A DNA stretch of 64,000 nt from DASVWZ01 sp963715675 (GCA_963715675.1 OY970265.1:1364001-1428000), one strand, 5' to 3'. Counted from the stretch's first letter, positions 10,701-19,336 are shown. The notes: a model not told the origin generated them from the sequence alone. Program-made: numbers and translations.

Positions 10701-10979
10701 CGCGAGCACCTCGGCGAGTTGTACGGGAACGTCAACAACTATGAGGGCCGCCCGGCGGACTACCAGGTGGCACGCGCCGATTCGCTTTCCCGTGAACTGG
10801 AGGACGTGATCACGGACTTCCGCAAGTTCACCGACAAGGAATTGGGGGAAATGAACCCGGCGCTGCAAAAGAAAAAGCTGCAGCCGATTTCGGTGCTCTC
10901 GGAAGCCGATTGGCAGAAACAACACGAGCAGTCGGCGGCAGGGTCATCCTCGTCCGCCGGAATGCGGGATCCGGATTGA
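7791..10979 (+). CDS. Secreted sortilin/VPS10-like BNR-repeat beta-propeller protein
   Basis: A protein of 1062 residues with a signal peptide ending near CAAGFSQQ. The body contains many Asp-box/BNR repeats of the form SxDGGxxW (KSTDGGENW, RSTDGGDHW, RSDDGGHNW, RSEDGGTRW, RSRDHGQSW), arranged as one or two seven- to ten-bladed propellers up to about residue 760. A C-terminal alpha-rich segment follows. It matches the glycosyl-hydrolase-annotated sortilin-like proteins abundant in Acidobacteriota and Bacteroidota, although enzymatic activity is not established for most. The start at 7791 is chosen because GGAAGAGGA at 7772-7780 then serves as ribosome site; the first in-frame ATG is at 7770. 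Confidence 0.88.
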   Translation: MTIHASRLQNTPSFLLRLQLCALLLCAAGFSQQNTRFDAATVSGLPARNIGSATMSGRIAAVDAVNQDGRLTVFVASASGGVWKSVNGGTTFKAVFDRQSVQSIGAVTIDPSNPKVVWVGTGEGWTRNSVSVGDGIYKSTDGGENWTNMGLKDSEHIVKILVDPRDGNSVLACAVGHVWNDNDERGVFKTSDGGTTWHKVLAGANGSTGCGMLAYSRQQPNTIFASLWDFRRQGWTFRSGGPGSGIYRSTDGGDHWSELNDGNSKGLPEKPWGRIALAVAPSSPQIVYAMIESRKSALFRSDDGGHNWKQLDASQFVIWRPFYFANLIVDPKNPDKIFKPDGPLLLSVNGGRSFSGVANAHGDFHDVWINPDNPNIVYTGDDGGLWRSEDGGTRWKHQINLPVSQFYHVSVDNSNPYHVYGGLQDNSTWVGDSSYPGGVSNSRWENLYGGDGFWAFEDTADPDYVYVEYQGGEISRVNRHTLFSRPIKPLPNYGEKKLRFNWNTPIHMSPNEKGTLYIGAQFLFRSRDHGQSWDRISPDLTTNDPEKQKQEESGGVTVDNSSAEMHTSIYSISESPKNGQIIWVGTDDGNLQITRDGAKTWTNVVGNLQGLGKNSWVSTVEASRFSEATAYATFDRHTFGDMKPYAYKTVDYGQTWTPLDLEENGVRGYAHVIKEDTVDPNLLFLGTEFGLWISVDGGQRWAQYKGSNFPAVAVRDIALQSRESDLVLATHGRGIWIIDDISPLRALTSELMAKEAALIEGPPAIQYFNANGGWGEGDESFTGPSRPTDAFIDYYQRSRHIFGDLKIEILDQDGKLIDTVPGSKHRGVNRATWSMRLKPPPVPPAASAMFGASQGPRILPGTYTVRMTKGEQVYTESLKVILDPRAKYNLEDRKQQYDLAMKLYHTLGHMSYAVDAINGVRDDAEARAAKLGEKDPLRARLQQVSQQADDLRSKIVATKEGGMITGEERIREHLGELYGNVNNYEGRPADYQVARADSLSRELEDVITDFRKFTDKELGEMNPALQKKKLQPISVLSEADWQKQHEQSAAGSSSSAGMRDPD

Positions 10980-11062
10980 TGGGGGACGGCCATAACTTTA
11001 GGCCGTGACTGCCGGGCCGTTTTGACTCCCGAGCCCTTTCTTCGATAGGCTGATGATCCCGC

Positions 11063-11992
11063 ATGAGCCAGTCCGCCCCAGCCATCTTTGTCCAGGCCCT
11101 GAAGAAATCCTATGGCCCGCTTGAGGCCGTCAAGGGAATTGATTTCGAAATCCAGTCCGGAGAAGTTTTCGGTCTGCTGGGGCCAAACGGAGCAGGGAAG
11201 ACCACCACAATCGAGATCCTGGAGGGGTTGAGGCCCCGCACTTCGGGCAAGGTTGCGGTTCTGGGATTCGACCCGGACACGCAACGCCGCCAGCTCAAAG
11301 ACCGTATTGGCGTGTGCCTGCAAGCCACCAATCTGCCGGAGAAAATCCGGGTGCGAGAAGCGTTGCAGGTTTTTTCTTCGTTCTATTCCCACAACGTCAA
11401 CCCCGGACAGTTACTGCAGCGCCTGCAACTCCAGGACAAGCGAGACGCCTTCTACGGAACTTTGTCCGGCGGGCAGAAACAGCGGCTCGCCCTTGCCCTC
11501 GCGCTGGTGAACGATCCTCAGCTGATCTTTCTGGACGAGCCAACTACCGGCCTTGATCCCCAGGTGCGCGCGGAGATTCGGTTGCTGCTGGAGCAACTGA
11601 AGCAGGAGCGGCGCACGATCCTGCTGACCACGCATTACATCGAGGAAGCCGAACGCCTCTGTGATCGCGTCGCCATTGTTGACGAAGGCCGCATCATCGC
11701 GCTCGATTCTCCCAGCAGCCTGCAGCGGCAGAGCCGAAACTCCTCCAGCATTGTGGTGACTTGTGCATCTCCTTTCCCGGAGAAACTGCCGGTTTGGGCG
11801 GAAGCCATGCAGAACTCGTCCGATGCCACTCGGCGCACGCTGACGGTAAGTTCGCGCCGTCCGGCGGCCACTCTGGTCGATCTGGTGAAATGGATCGATC
11901 AGCAGGGCATGGAATTGACTGATGTCCACCTGAAGCAACCGACTTTGGAAGACGTCTTCATTGAAATGACGGGAAAGAGCTTGCGCGAATGA
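11063..11992 (+). CDS. ABC-2 type exporter, ATP-binding subunit (second system)
   Basis: A 309-residue ATPase with Walker A GPNGAGKTTT, signature LSGGQKQR, Walker B LIFLDEPTTGLD and switch TTHYIEEAERL, then the DrrA-type C-terminal extension ending LEDVFIEMTGKSLRE. It has the same length and organisation as the ATPase at 4620, so the two are probably paralogues. Its stop codon overlaps the start of the next gene (ATGA), so ATPase and permease-enzyme fusion are translationally coupled. Confidence 0.93.
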   Translation: MSQSAPAIFVQALKKSYGPLEAVKGIDFEIQSGEVFGLLGPNGAGKTTTIEILEGLRPRTSGKVAVLGFDPDTQRRQLKDRIGVCLQATNLPEKIRVREALQVFSSFYSHNVNPGQLLQRLQLQDKRDAFYGTLSGGQKQRLALALALVNDPQLIFLDEPTTGLDPQVRAEIRLLLEQLKQERRTILLTTHYIEEAERLCDRVAIVDEGRIIALDSPSSLQRQSRNSSSIVVTCASPFPEKLPVWAEAMQNSSDATRRTLTVSSRRPAATLVDLVKWIDQQGMELTDVHLKQPTLEDVFIEMTGKSLRE

Positions 11993-14187
11993 AAAGCTAC
12001 AGGGCTCTCATCGCACTCGACCTCAAGCTGGCATTACGGCAGAAGTCCGTCATCTTCTTCAATTACCTGTTTCCGCTCGTGCTGTTTTTTGTTTTCGCAC
12101 AATCGTTTCATGCCGAGCGCGGTCCGGCCATGACCATCGTGATCGCCATGGTCACCATTATCGGCATTCTCAGCAATGGTCTTTTTGGGGCGGGCATGAG
12201 AGCGGTGCAGGAACGGGAGATGAACATCCTGCGCCGGTACAAGGTCACGCCCATCTCGCCGCTTCCGCTGCTGGTCGCCTCCACCGTGACCGGATGGCTG
12301 ATTTTTATGCCCTACATTCTGGTGATGTTCTCTTTGGCCCACTTTGTCTATGGCATGCCTTGGCCCGGGAGGATGGGATCGCTTCTGATTTTCTTGTCGT
12401 TGGGGATTGCGACCATGCGCGCCATCGGCATGATGATTGCCTCGGTGGTCAACTCGATGCAGGAAAGCCAGATTGTCACGCAACTGGTGTACCTGCCGAT
12501 GCTTTTTCTCAGTGGTGCCACGTTCCCGTTTTCCATGTTTCCCACCTGGCTGCTGGTGGCGACTCAATTCCTTCCCGCCACCTATCTGGTGGCCGGCATC
12601 CAGGCGATGTTGTTGCGCAATGAGGGCATTGAGCAGAACATCCAGCCGGCTCTGGCCTTGATCGCAACCGTAGTGGTGGGGGTTTTTCTGGCGTATCACC
12701 TGTTTCGCTGGGAAAAAGAAGACAAGATACGCCCCACCGGCAAGTTCGCGCTGCTGGCTGTGCTGCTGCCCTTCTTTTGCCTCGGAACCTGGCAAGCGCA
12801 TACCCGCTCCAACGTAGCCAAAACCAGGATTCTGAATCGGCAGATCGCACGCGACGACAGCTACCTGATCCGCGGAGCGCGTATTTTCGTGGGCGATGGC
12901 AGAGTCATCGAGAACGGCGCCGTGCTGGTGCGCGGGGGAAAGATTGCCGAAGTCTACGACGGGAACGTTCCCGATCCCAAAACCCTCAAGGCAGAGACGA
13001 TCGAAGCGGCCGGCAAAACCATTCTTCCCGGCTTGATCGATGTGCATGTTCATCTCGGCGCTCCAGGCGGCATGTATCGCGACATGAGCGACTACAAGAT
13101 CGACGATGCCATGCTGCGCAATCTTGCGGCCTATCTGTACAGCGGAGTCACCACCGTGAGGAGCGTGGGCGATCCTCTCGACTCCATCCTCAAGGCTCGC
13201 TCCCGCGTGAACAGCGGAGAACGGCTGGGTGCGGAGTTATTCGCTTGCGGTCCCTTATTCACCGCGCCGGGAGGGCATGGCACCGAATACTTCAAGCAGA
13301 TTCCGGCTGGCCTGCGGGAGAAAGTGGAAGCGCAGTTTACTCGCCTTCCCGCCAGCGCCGAGCAGGCTCGTCAGCAGGTCGATGACCTGAAGAAAGATGG
13401 CGTCGATTGCATCAAGGCAATCCTCGAATCAGGCGCGGGCTCGCGTGTCTACAACCGGTTGGATACGGCTCTGCTGGCGGCGATTGCGCAGCAAGCCCAC
13501 GCGGACAAGCTTGCGCTGGCAGTTCACACTGGCGATGCGCGTGATGTGGCCGATGCTCTGAATGTGCAGGCGAATTCGATTGAGCACGGATCGTTTCGCG
13601 AGCCGATTCCCGATGCGTTGTTCGATCAGATGGCTCGCCAGGGAACGTTCTACGATCCGACGCTCAGCGTTGGAGAAGCGTTCCGCGACTTCGCCGCAGG
13701 CAAGCCGGAGCTGCTGAAGCGGTCGCTGGTGCAGCAAGCTGCGCCTCCGGATTTGCTGCAAGGCACGATTGAAGCGCTGGCGTCGAAGGACACGGAGTCA
13801 TTTCGCGCGGCCATTGGTCAGTATCCGATCGACATGCAGATCGCAACCGGAAATTTGAAACGGGCTTTGCAGCACGGCGTTTCGCTGGTCACGGGCAGCG
13901 ACGCAGGCAACTTCCTGGTGATTCATGGCCCGACGGTTCAGCATGAACTCGAGCTATGGGTGCAGGCCGGAGTTCCGCCGGCGGTCGCGCTTCAGGCGGC
14001 GACCGGCAACGCGGCGCGCCTGCTGAAATCTGAAAACCGACTCGGCATGGTCGCCCCTGGCCACGACGCCGATCTCCTTATTGTGGACGGCAATCCGCTC
14101 GAGGACATCTCGGTTACGGAACGCATCTCGCTGGTGGTGTTCAAAGGCGAGCGCCTCGACCGCTCCGACTTGTTTGACCAGCATTGA
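11989..14187 (+). CDS. ABC-2 permease fused to an amidohydrolase
   Basis: A 732-residue protein with two complete domains in one frame. Residues 1-240 are an ABC-2 permease of about six spans. One more hydrophobic segment (about 252-268) is followed by an amidohydrolase-superfamily domain at about 290-732 of the imidazolonepropionase/prolidase-like type. Its metal ligands all look intact: HVH at 353-355, Lys in DCIKAILESG, His in AVHTGD, His in SIEHGSF and Asp in GSDAGN. With a seventh helix the enzyme should lie outside the cytoplasm (inference). The frame is continuous across the junction with no sign of a stop or slip. The exporter may couple transport with hydrolysis of the exported or a related cyclic amide or dipeptide substrate. 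Confidence 0.88.
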   Translation: MKSYRALIALDLKLALRQKSVIFFNYLFPLVLFFVFAQSFHAERGPAMTIVIAMVTIIGILSNGLFGAGMRAVQEREMNILRRYKVTPISPLPLLVASTVTGWLIFMPYILVMFSLAHFVYGMPWPGRMGSLLIFLSLGIATMRAIGMMIASVVNSMQESQIVTQLVYLPMLFLSGATFPFSMFPTWLLVATQFLPATYLVAGIQAMLLRNEGIEQNIQPALALIATVVVGVFLAYHLFRWEKEDKIRPTGKFALLAVLLPFFCLGTWQAHTRSNVAKTRILNRQIARDDSYLIRGARIFVGDGRVIENGAVLVRGGKIAEVYDGNVPDPKTLKAETIEAAGKTILPGLIDVHVHLGAPGGMYRDMSDYKIDDAMLRNLAAYLYSGVTTVRSVGDPLDSILKARSRVNSGERLGAELFACGPLFTAPGGHGTEYFKQIPAGLREKVEAQFTRLPASAEQARQQVDDLKKDGVDCIKAILESGAGSRVYNRLDTALLAAIAQQAHADKLALAVHTGDARDVADALNVQANSIEHGSFREPIPDALFDQMARQGTFYDPTLSVGEAFRDFAAGKPELLKRSLVQQAAPPDLLQGTIEALASKDTESFRAAIGQYPIDMQIATGNLKRALQHGVSLVTGSDAGNFLVIHGPTVQHELELWVQAGVPPAVALQAATGNAARLLKSENRLGMVAPGHDADLLIVDGNPLEDISVTERISLVVFKGERLDRSDLFDQH

Positions 14188-14189
14188 CG

Positions 14190-14487
14190 GGTTGCGCAAA
14201 AAATCGTATATCCCGGTTCCTCCGCCTAGCGTTGTGCCGTAGAGGTCGCCGGACAAGTCGAACACGAGGCCGCCCTGGGGCCAGCGGCCGTCGGTTGAAC
14301 CTGACAAATTGTAGAGCACGGTCAACGACCAAATGGCTTCCCGCTTCGGACGCGTCAACTCGTAAACAACACCGCGGGAAGAGTCCCCGCCCAGTGCGGT
14401 GCCATAGAGGTCACCGGTCGAGTCAAGAATCAGATCGCCTGGGCCTTCGCCATTCGCGAACGCGCGGAGCAGTCCTGTAGTCGAAGG
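14190..14487 (-). pseudogene. Remnant of a GloVer-repeat (TIGR03803-type) secreted protein
   Basis: Minus-strand translation gives two consecutive copies of the tandem repeat typical of large secreted Acidobacteriota proteins: GDLYGTALGGDSSRGVVYEL, then GGLVFDLSGDLYGTTLGGG. There is no start codon or signal peptide on one side. The other side runs into unrelated sequence near the stop of the fusion gene at 14187. It is therefore a fragment of a once longer gene. The upstream end coincides with a half copy of the hairpin repeat found nearby (14484-14500). Confidence 0.6.
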
Positions 14488-14589
14488 ACCCCGTGGCTAC
14501 GGGCACTGAGATAGGCCTATCGAGGCGTTCTCACTGTGCGGTACGGGGAGAACTCCCTGCATGGCCGCTGGAGGGTTCGGATTACGAGG

Positions 14590-14648
14590 GGTCCTTCGAC
14601 TGCGTTGTTGCCCGCTGCGCGTGCAACAACTTCGCTCAGGATGACAGG
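14590..14648 (+). repeat. Hairpin repeat, CCTTCGACT...CTCAGGATGACAG family, copy A
   Basis: Conserved ends GGTCCTTCGACT and TTCGCTCAGGATGACAG enclose a variable palindrome whose 8-bp stem is GTTGTTGC/GCAACAAC. Other copies are at 14741, 16456 and 44030. Ends are conserved while stem bases change in pairs. Confidence 0.75.
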
Positions 14649-14740
14649 TTATTTAGGGATTTGAGTAGGATAGCAAGCATTGGCGGAATTTGCTGAAGTG
14701 TCTCACCGACAAAGCGTCTGCGGTGCAATCAAAATGCATA

Positions 14741-14796
14741 GGTCCTTCGTTGGGAGCCTGCGCTACGCGCCGGCTCCGCTTCCTCTAGGATGACAC
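14741..14796 (+). repeat. Hairpin repeat, same family, copy B
   Basis: It begins GGTCCTTCG and ends CTAGGATGACAC. The interior folds as GGAGCCTGCGC/GCGCCGGCTCC with one mismatch in eleven pairs. The stem sequence differs from copy A, but the position and size of the hairpin are the same. Confidence 0.65.
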
Positions 14797-14911
14797 GTGG
14801 AAAGGTTCCACTCCCTCTAGGATGAGAAGTAGATTTGTAGTGCAAACATCCAGAAGTACCGCCGTGACCTGTTACCTTATGACAACAGGTAGTTCGGTTG
14901 GGAGGGCTGCG

Positions 14912-16327
14912 GTGAAATCTGCGACGCGTGTTGCGTGGTGCTTGCTTCTGCTGGTTTGGTGCGCCGGTGCAGTTCGCGCTCAATCTGCGACTAGCCGGAA
15001 CGCGGCTGACTTTCCCGGAGCGGATCTCGGCGCCAAGATTCACGCCGCGGCGGCGTCGCTCCCTGAAGGTGGCATTGTCGATGCGACTTCGCTGACCGGC
15101 GCGCAGAGCATCACTAGCGATATCTTTGCGGACATCCATGTGCCCATCACGTTGCTTCTTGGTAACGTTGCCATTGCCTGCGCCAAGGTTGGGCCTAGTT
15201 GGTGCATCCAGATACCGAAGACGGGGAACATCACGATCAAGGGCCTGGGCGGCGGCAGGACTGTTCTCAATCTGCCATATCTGGGCGCGACGCAGGTGCG
15301 GCTGATTTCTACCGCCGACGGCGCTTCCAACCTGGAAATCACTGGGCTGGATCTGGATGGAAACACGGAGAACCGTGATGCGCTGATGCAGGACCACTGC
15401 ATTTTTCTTTACGGGGTCACGAATAGCACGATTCACGACAACGTTTTCCACGACTGCAACGGCGACGGCATTACCTTGCATGGAGAGGACGAGAAGGATG
15501 CCGTCCGGAACGTGAAGATCTATGGCAACGTCGGGTACGGACGGTTCCGGCAATTCATCGCGCTCATCGATGCCGAGAACGTCGAGATATCAGGAAACCG
15601 CTCAACGCAATCTAAGGGCGACTGCATTCACGGCGAGCCGTACAGCAAGTTACAAATCGTTCGCAATATCGATATACACGACAACGAGTGCACGCCCACG
15701 GCAGGCGAGGGAAACATTTCGTTCACCAGTCAAGTACCGGGCGGCAACGACAATTACTCGGGCTACCACATACACCACAATCGACTGCTCGGCGCGGACC
15801 AGATCCTGGTGATCAACAGTTGGCGCGCGCAGATCGAGCACAACTCCGTCATTGACTCGCCCAACCGGGGTGATTATTTCTACGGCGTGGTCAGCGTGGC
15901 GGCTAAAGATTCCGTAATCGAAAGCAACACGGTGGAATGGCGGGATCGAGCGGCGGCAGCCGGCAGCAAGGGAGGGATCTACGTGTGGGCCCCCAACGTG
16001 TGCGTCGCCAACAATGAGGTCAAGCGTGCGAATGCGGCGGGTATCGTTCTGCACAGCGCTCCGCATGGCGTGGTGGTGGGCAATACGGTGGATGGGGTTT
16101 TGCAGAACTCAGCGGGAGCGGCGGCGTGTTTTTACATCGATGGGCCGGGAAGTGGAGACAACGTCTGGGAAGGGAATCGGTGCGAGGATACGCAGGCGGT
16201 CCCGACGACTAAGAACATGATCGCCGGGTTCAACAATGATGCGGGGCCAAGCACGGACGCGAGGAACGTTTACCACAATCTTCTTGAGGGAAAGTCGGCG
16301 GGGACGATTCAGTTGGTGAGGAAGTAG
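14912..16327 (+). CDS. Secreted right-handed beta-helix (pectate-lyase-superfamily) protein
   Basis: An exported parallel beta-helix protein of about 471 residues. After the signal peptide (core VAWCLLLLVWCAGAVRAQ) comes a pectate-lyase-like cap (DFPGADLGAKIHAAAASLP). Many short coil repeats rich in Asn and Ile follow, such as NSTIHDNVFHDCNGDGITLHG and NVEISGNRSTQSKGDCIHG. The GTG at 14912 is chosen because GGAGGG sits 5 bases upstream and the product then begins directly with a signal peptide. ATGs at 14822 and 14879 are in frame but lack a ribosome site. It probably binds or cleaves polysaccharide. Hairpin repeats flank it on both sides. Confidence 0.8.
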   Translation: MKSATRVAWCLLLLVWCAGAVRAQSATSRNAADFPGADLGAKIHAAAASLPEGGIVDATSLTGAQSITSDIFADIHVPITLLLGNVAIACAKVGPSWCIQIPKTGNITIKGLGGGRTVLNLPYLGATQVRLISTADGASNLEITGLDLDGNTENRDALMQDHCIFLYGVTNSTIHDNVFHDCNGDGITLHGEDEKDAVRNVKIYGNVGYGRFRQFIALIDAENVEISGNRSTQSKGDCIHGEPYSKLQIVRNIDIHDNECTPTAGEGNISFTSQVPGGNDNYSGYHIHHNRLLGADQILVINSWRAQIEHNSVIDSPNRGDYFYGVVSVAAKDSVIESNTVEWRDRAAAAGSKGGIYVWAPNVCVANNEVKRANAAGIVLHSAPHGVVVGNTVDGVLQNSAGAAACFYIDGPGSGDNVWEGNRCEDTQAVPTTKNMIAGFNNDAGPSTDARNVYHNLLEGKSAGTIQLVRK

Positions 16328-16455
16328 GAAGGTAGACGCGGATTGTCGACGAGTGCAAAGATCCTTCGCGTCCTGAGCATGACAGCAGGGAGGCGGACGG
16401 ACTGTGCCGTGGTGAAACCTCCCATTGGCGCCTCTGATGGCGCCGGCGTGCACGG

Positions 16456-16512
16456 GGTCCTTCGACTATGTTGTCGTTCGCTTCGCGAACGACACTTCGC
16501 TCAGGATGACAG
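16456..16512 (+). repeat. Hairpin repeat, same family, copy C
   Basis: The ends GGTCCTTCGACT and ACTTCGCTCAGGATGACAG match copy A. The centre is a perfect 9-bp stem GTCGTTCGC/GCGAACGAC with a 3-base loop. A degraded copy without a stem lies just upstream (about 16359-16385). Confidence 0.75.
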
Positions 16513-16549
16513 TGCGTTGGGCGGCCCGTACTACACTTCTTAGGGGTCC

Positions 16550-18061
16550 CTACGCGTTGACCGGAGTGTGATGGGGGAGTTGCATGAACTTTGCCACCCA
16601 GTCTTCCATCACCGGCAGGACTACCCGGGCGTCGGGCTCGCTGAGGAATTTTACGTTGCTGTATTTGGGGTCCTGGTAGTTTCGGACTTTCCCGCTACTG
16701 ATCGCATCCAGCACTTGCTGGATACCGGCCTCCAGCGTCCACACCGGCTCAAAGCCGAGTGATTCACGGATTCTCCGGAACTCCACCCGGTAATTGCGGC
16801 GGTCAACATTCTCTTCGGTGCAGACCAGCGCCGATCCGGGAGTCATGCGCTGAATCAGTTCTCCCACCTGGCCCAAAGTGTAATTCTGCGCGTCGCACCC
16901 GACGTTGAAAATGAGCGGCGTCACATTCTCAGAGCGAGCGTTCAGAGCGGCGAGCACCGCGCGGCCGGCATCGTGAACATGAAGAAAGGGCCGCCACTGG
17001 TCTTTGCCAAACACGGTGATGACTTTATCCACCAGAGCCTTGGCAGCCAGTAGATTCACCACGAGGTCAAAGCGGGTTCTGCCGGAGAGACCGTAAATCG
17101 TGCCGAAACGCAGGATCACCGGTTCAAATCCGCCGTCTCGCATGGCAAGCAAAACGTTTTCGGAAGCGATCTTGCTGCGCGCATAGAGGGAAACCGGATG
17201 CAGGGCGGACCGTTCATTGAGGATCAAATCACTGGCGCCGTACACAGAACAGCTGCTGGCAAACACAAATCGTGAAATTCCGTTCCCCTTGGCGACTTGA
17301 GCAATCATTCGGGTGGCGATCAAGTTGATTTGCGTGGTCAGCTCTTCATCGAGCGCACAGGCTGGATCGCCTACCAGCCCGCCCAGGTGAATTACGGATT
17401 TCATGTCGCGCATGGCGGCCACGACGGTATCGACATTGCGGAAATCGCCACGCTGCACGGTGAGGTTGGGATGCTGCAGGACGGGCTGGATCGGCTCCTC
17501 GCCGTAAAGAAAGCAGTCCAGCAGGCGGACATGATAGCCGTGGTCCAAGAGCTTGGGAAGCAGCGCCGATCCGATGTAACCGGCGCCGCCGATGAGTAAC
17601 ACGCTCTCGTGTTCTTTGACCGCCGATAACTGGTGGCCGTGTTCCTCCATCACCAGATTGCGCCACAAATGCGCCCACATGCGGGCCACAAGCAGCAGAC
17701 CGGAGCAGCCGGCCCACGCCAGCAAGAACGAGGACCGCGGAAACGACGGGAGCAGCCGGATGAAGTAGAGGACGAGTCCTGCCACCACAAACAGCACAGT
17801 CGTTGCATGCACAATGACCAGCGCCTTGAACTTGCCGCTGTAGGAGCGGCCCTTGGTGTAGAACCCCATTCTATAGAACACCACCGGACCGGCAATTGCG
17901 AGAAGGCCTGCGAGGGGCAGCCACATCAGCAACGTGGCGCCGAGGCCCCAGTGGCGGAAAATCATTTGAGGCAAAAGCGCGAACAGCGAGGCCGAGCTCA
18001 ACATAATGAGATCGGCCAGAACTCGCGCCAGGATCTGCCGGTGAACCGCGCTCTTATTCAT
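16550..18061 (-). CDS. Membrane-anchored NAD-dependent sugar epimerase/dehydratase
   Basis: A 503-residue protein with about four hydrophobic spans in residues 15-145, then an extended short-chain dehydrogenase domain. The domain has dinucleotide motif LIGGAGYIGSALL (about 163-175) and active-site YARSK. The membrane part followed by a nucleotide-sugar enzyme recalls PglF/WbpM, but the usual central Rossmann region of those proteins is missing and the SDR looks like a GalE/RmlB-type epimerase. It is the last gene of the exopolysaccharide operon and probably makes or modifies a nucleotide sugar for the repeat unit. GGAG lies 8 bases before the ATG. Confidence 0.85.
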   Translation of the reverse strand: MNKSAVHRQILARVLADLIMLSSASLFALLPQMIFRHWGLGATLLMWLPLAGLLAIAGPVVFYRMGFYTKGRSYSGKFKALVIVHATTVLFVVAGLVLYFIRLLPSFPRSSFLLAWAGCSGLLLVARMWAHLWRNLVMEEHGHQLSAVKEHESVLLIGGAGYIGSALLPKLLDHGYHVRLLDCFLYGEEPIQPVLQHPNLTVQRGDFRNVDTVVAAMRDMKSVIHLGGLVGDPACALDEELTTQINLIATRMIAQVAKGNGISRFVFASSCSVYGASDLILNERSALHPVSLYARSKIASENVLLAMRDGGFEPVILRFGTIYGLSGRTRFDLVVNLLAAKALVDKVITVFGKDQWRPFLHVHDAGRAVLAALNARSENVTPLIFNVGCDAQNYTLGQVGELIQRMTPGSALVCTEENVDRRNYRVEFRRIRESLGFEPVWTLEAGIQQVLDAISSGKVRNYQDPKYSNVKFLSEPDARVVLPVMEDWVAKFMQLPHHTPVNA

Positions 18062-18100
18062 TTTGCTTGCTCCGGTGCTTTATAAAACTCGGAAAGTCGA

Positions 18101-19318
18101 CTACACAGTCGCGCGTTTGACGACGCGCTGTACAACGTCGCAAGTCCTGTCAATGTGGGCATCGAGCAGGGTGGGATGAACCAGGAACATCAAACTCGTC
18201 TCGCCCAGCTCACGCGCCACTGGCAAAGGATGCGACGGCCGCATCTGGGGAGGGAAGGCTTTTTCCAGATAGATTTCGCTGCAACTCCCAGAGAAACACG
18301 GGATGCCGGCGGATGTAATTTCCGACAGAATACGGTCCCGGTTCCAGCCCCGCTGAAGCCGCCCGGGACGAACAAACGAGTAGTACTTGTAATAGGAGTG
18401 TCCAATTTCCTCCGGGGGCTCGGTCACCCGGAGTGCCGGCAACCTGCGAAAGCACTGGGTGAGGCGTGCGGCGTAACTGCGGCGTAGTCCCACCCAGTCG
18501 GGCAGCTTCCGGAGGATTACCCTGCCTAAGGCCGACTGCATTTCCGTCAATCGCCAGTTGGTGCCGAACGACTCGTGAAGCCAGCGAAATCCGGCCGGAT
18601 GCTGCCTGCGAAATACCGCGTCATAACTCTTGCCGTGGTCCTTGTAACTCCACGCCCGATCCCACAGATGTTCGTCATTGGTAGTTACCATTCCGCCTTC
18701 GCCGCCAGTGGTCAGGATCTTGTCCTGACAAAACGAAAAGGCAGCGATGTGCCCAAGCGAGCCGACCTGCCTGCCTTTGTAAGTGGCTCCATGGGCCTGC
18801 GCGCAGTCCTCGATTACGTTCAGTCCGAAGTCTTCGGCCAGTTGCAGAATGGGGTCCATGTCGCACGGCCAGCCCGCGAGGTGGACGGCAATGATGGCTT
18901 TGGTGCGCGGTGTTATCGCTTTGCGGATCGTCTCCGCTGTGATGTTCTGGGTGTCGTGATCCACATCCACGCAAACCGGGCGCGCCCCTCGCATTACGAC
19001 GCAACTGGCAGAAGCGATGAAGGTTCGTGAGGTAGTGATGACTTCGTCGCCGGGTCCGATGGCGAGCGCGTGCAGGGCCAGTTCCAGGGCGACGGTGCCA
19101 TTGGCTACGCAGATGGCATGCCTGGTCCCGACATACTGGGCAAACTCGGCCTCGAACAAACGCCCCTCCTGCCCGGTCCAGTAGTTGACTTTTCCCGAGC
19201 GCAGCACGGCAGAGGCCGCCTCGATTTCGTCGGGGGTAAAATACGGCCAAGGCGAAAACGGCAAGGTCTGAGGCGTGGTTGTAGGCGAAAGAGCGTGACG
19301 AACTGCGGTTGTGGTCAT
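18101..19318 (-). CDS. DegT/DnrJ/EryC1/StrS-family PLP sugar aminotransferase
   Basis: A 405-residue PLP-dependent aminotransferase acting on nucleotide-linked keto-sugars. The Schiff-base Lys is in SFCQDKILTTGGEGGMVTT, and the cofactor-binding VIEDCAQAHGA and substrate-loop FGTNWRLTEMQSALG motifs are present. Length is normal for the family. It lies next to a NeuD/PglD acyltransferase and a PglC-like phosphoglycosyltransferase, an arrangement that matches synthesis of a 4-amino then 4-acylamido sugar such as bacillosamine (inference). The ATG has CGGAG 8 bases upstream. Confidence 0.9.
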   Translation of the reverse strand: MTTTAVRHALSPTTTPQTLPFSPWPYFTPDEIEAASAVLRSGKVNYWTGQEGRLFEAEFAQYVGTRHAICVANGTVALELALHALAIGPGDEVITTSRTFIASASCVVMRGARPVCVDVDHDTQNITAETIRKAITPRTKAIIAVHLAGWPCDMDPILQLAEDFGLNVIEDCAQAHGATYKGRQVGSLGHIAAFSFCQDKILTTGGEGGMVTTNDEHLWDRAWSYKDHGKSYDAVFRRQHPAGFRWLHESFGTNWRLTEMQSALGRVILRKLPDWVGLRRSYAARLTQCFRRLPALRVTEPPEEIGHSYYKYYSFVRPGRLQRGWNRDRILSEITSAGIPCFSGSCSEIYLEKAFPPQMRPSHPLPVARELGETSLMFLVHPTLLDAHIDRTCDVVQRVVKRATV

Positions 19319-19336
19319 TGATTTACTCCGAACAAA

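Noticed and set aside
12034..13053. Minus-strand 339-codon frame inside the permease-amidohydrolase gene
   Set aside because: Its His/Gln-rich translation has no fold signature, while the plus-strand frame has full motifs of two families.
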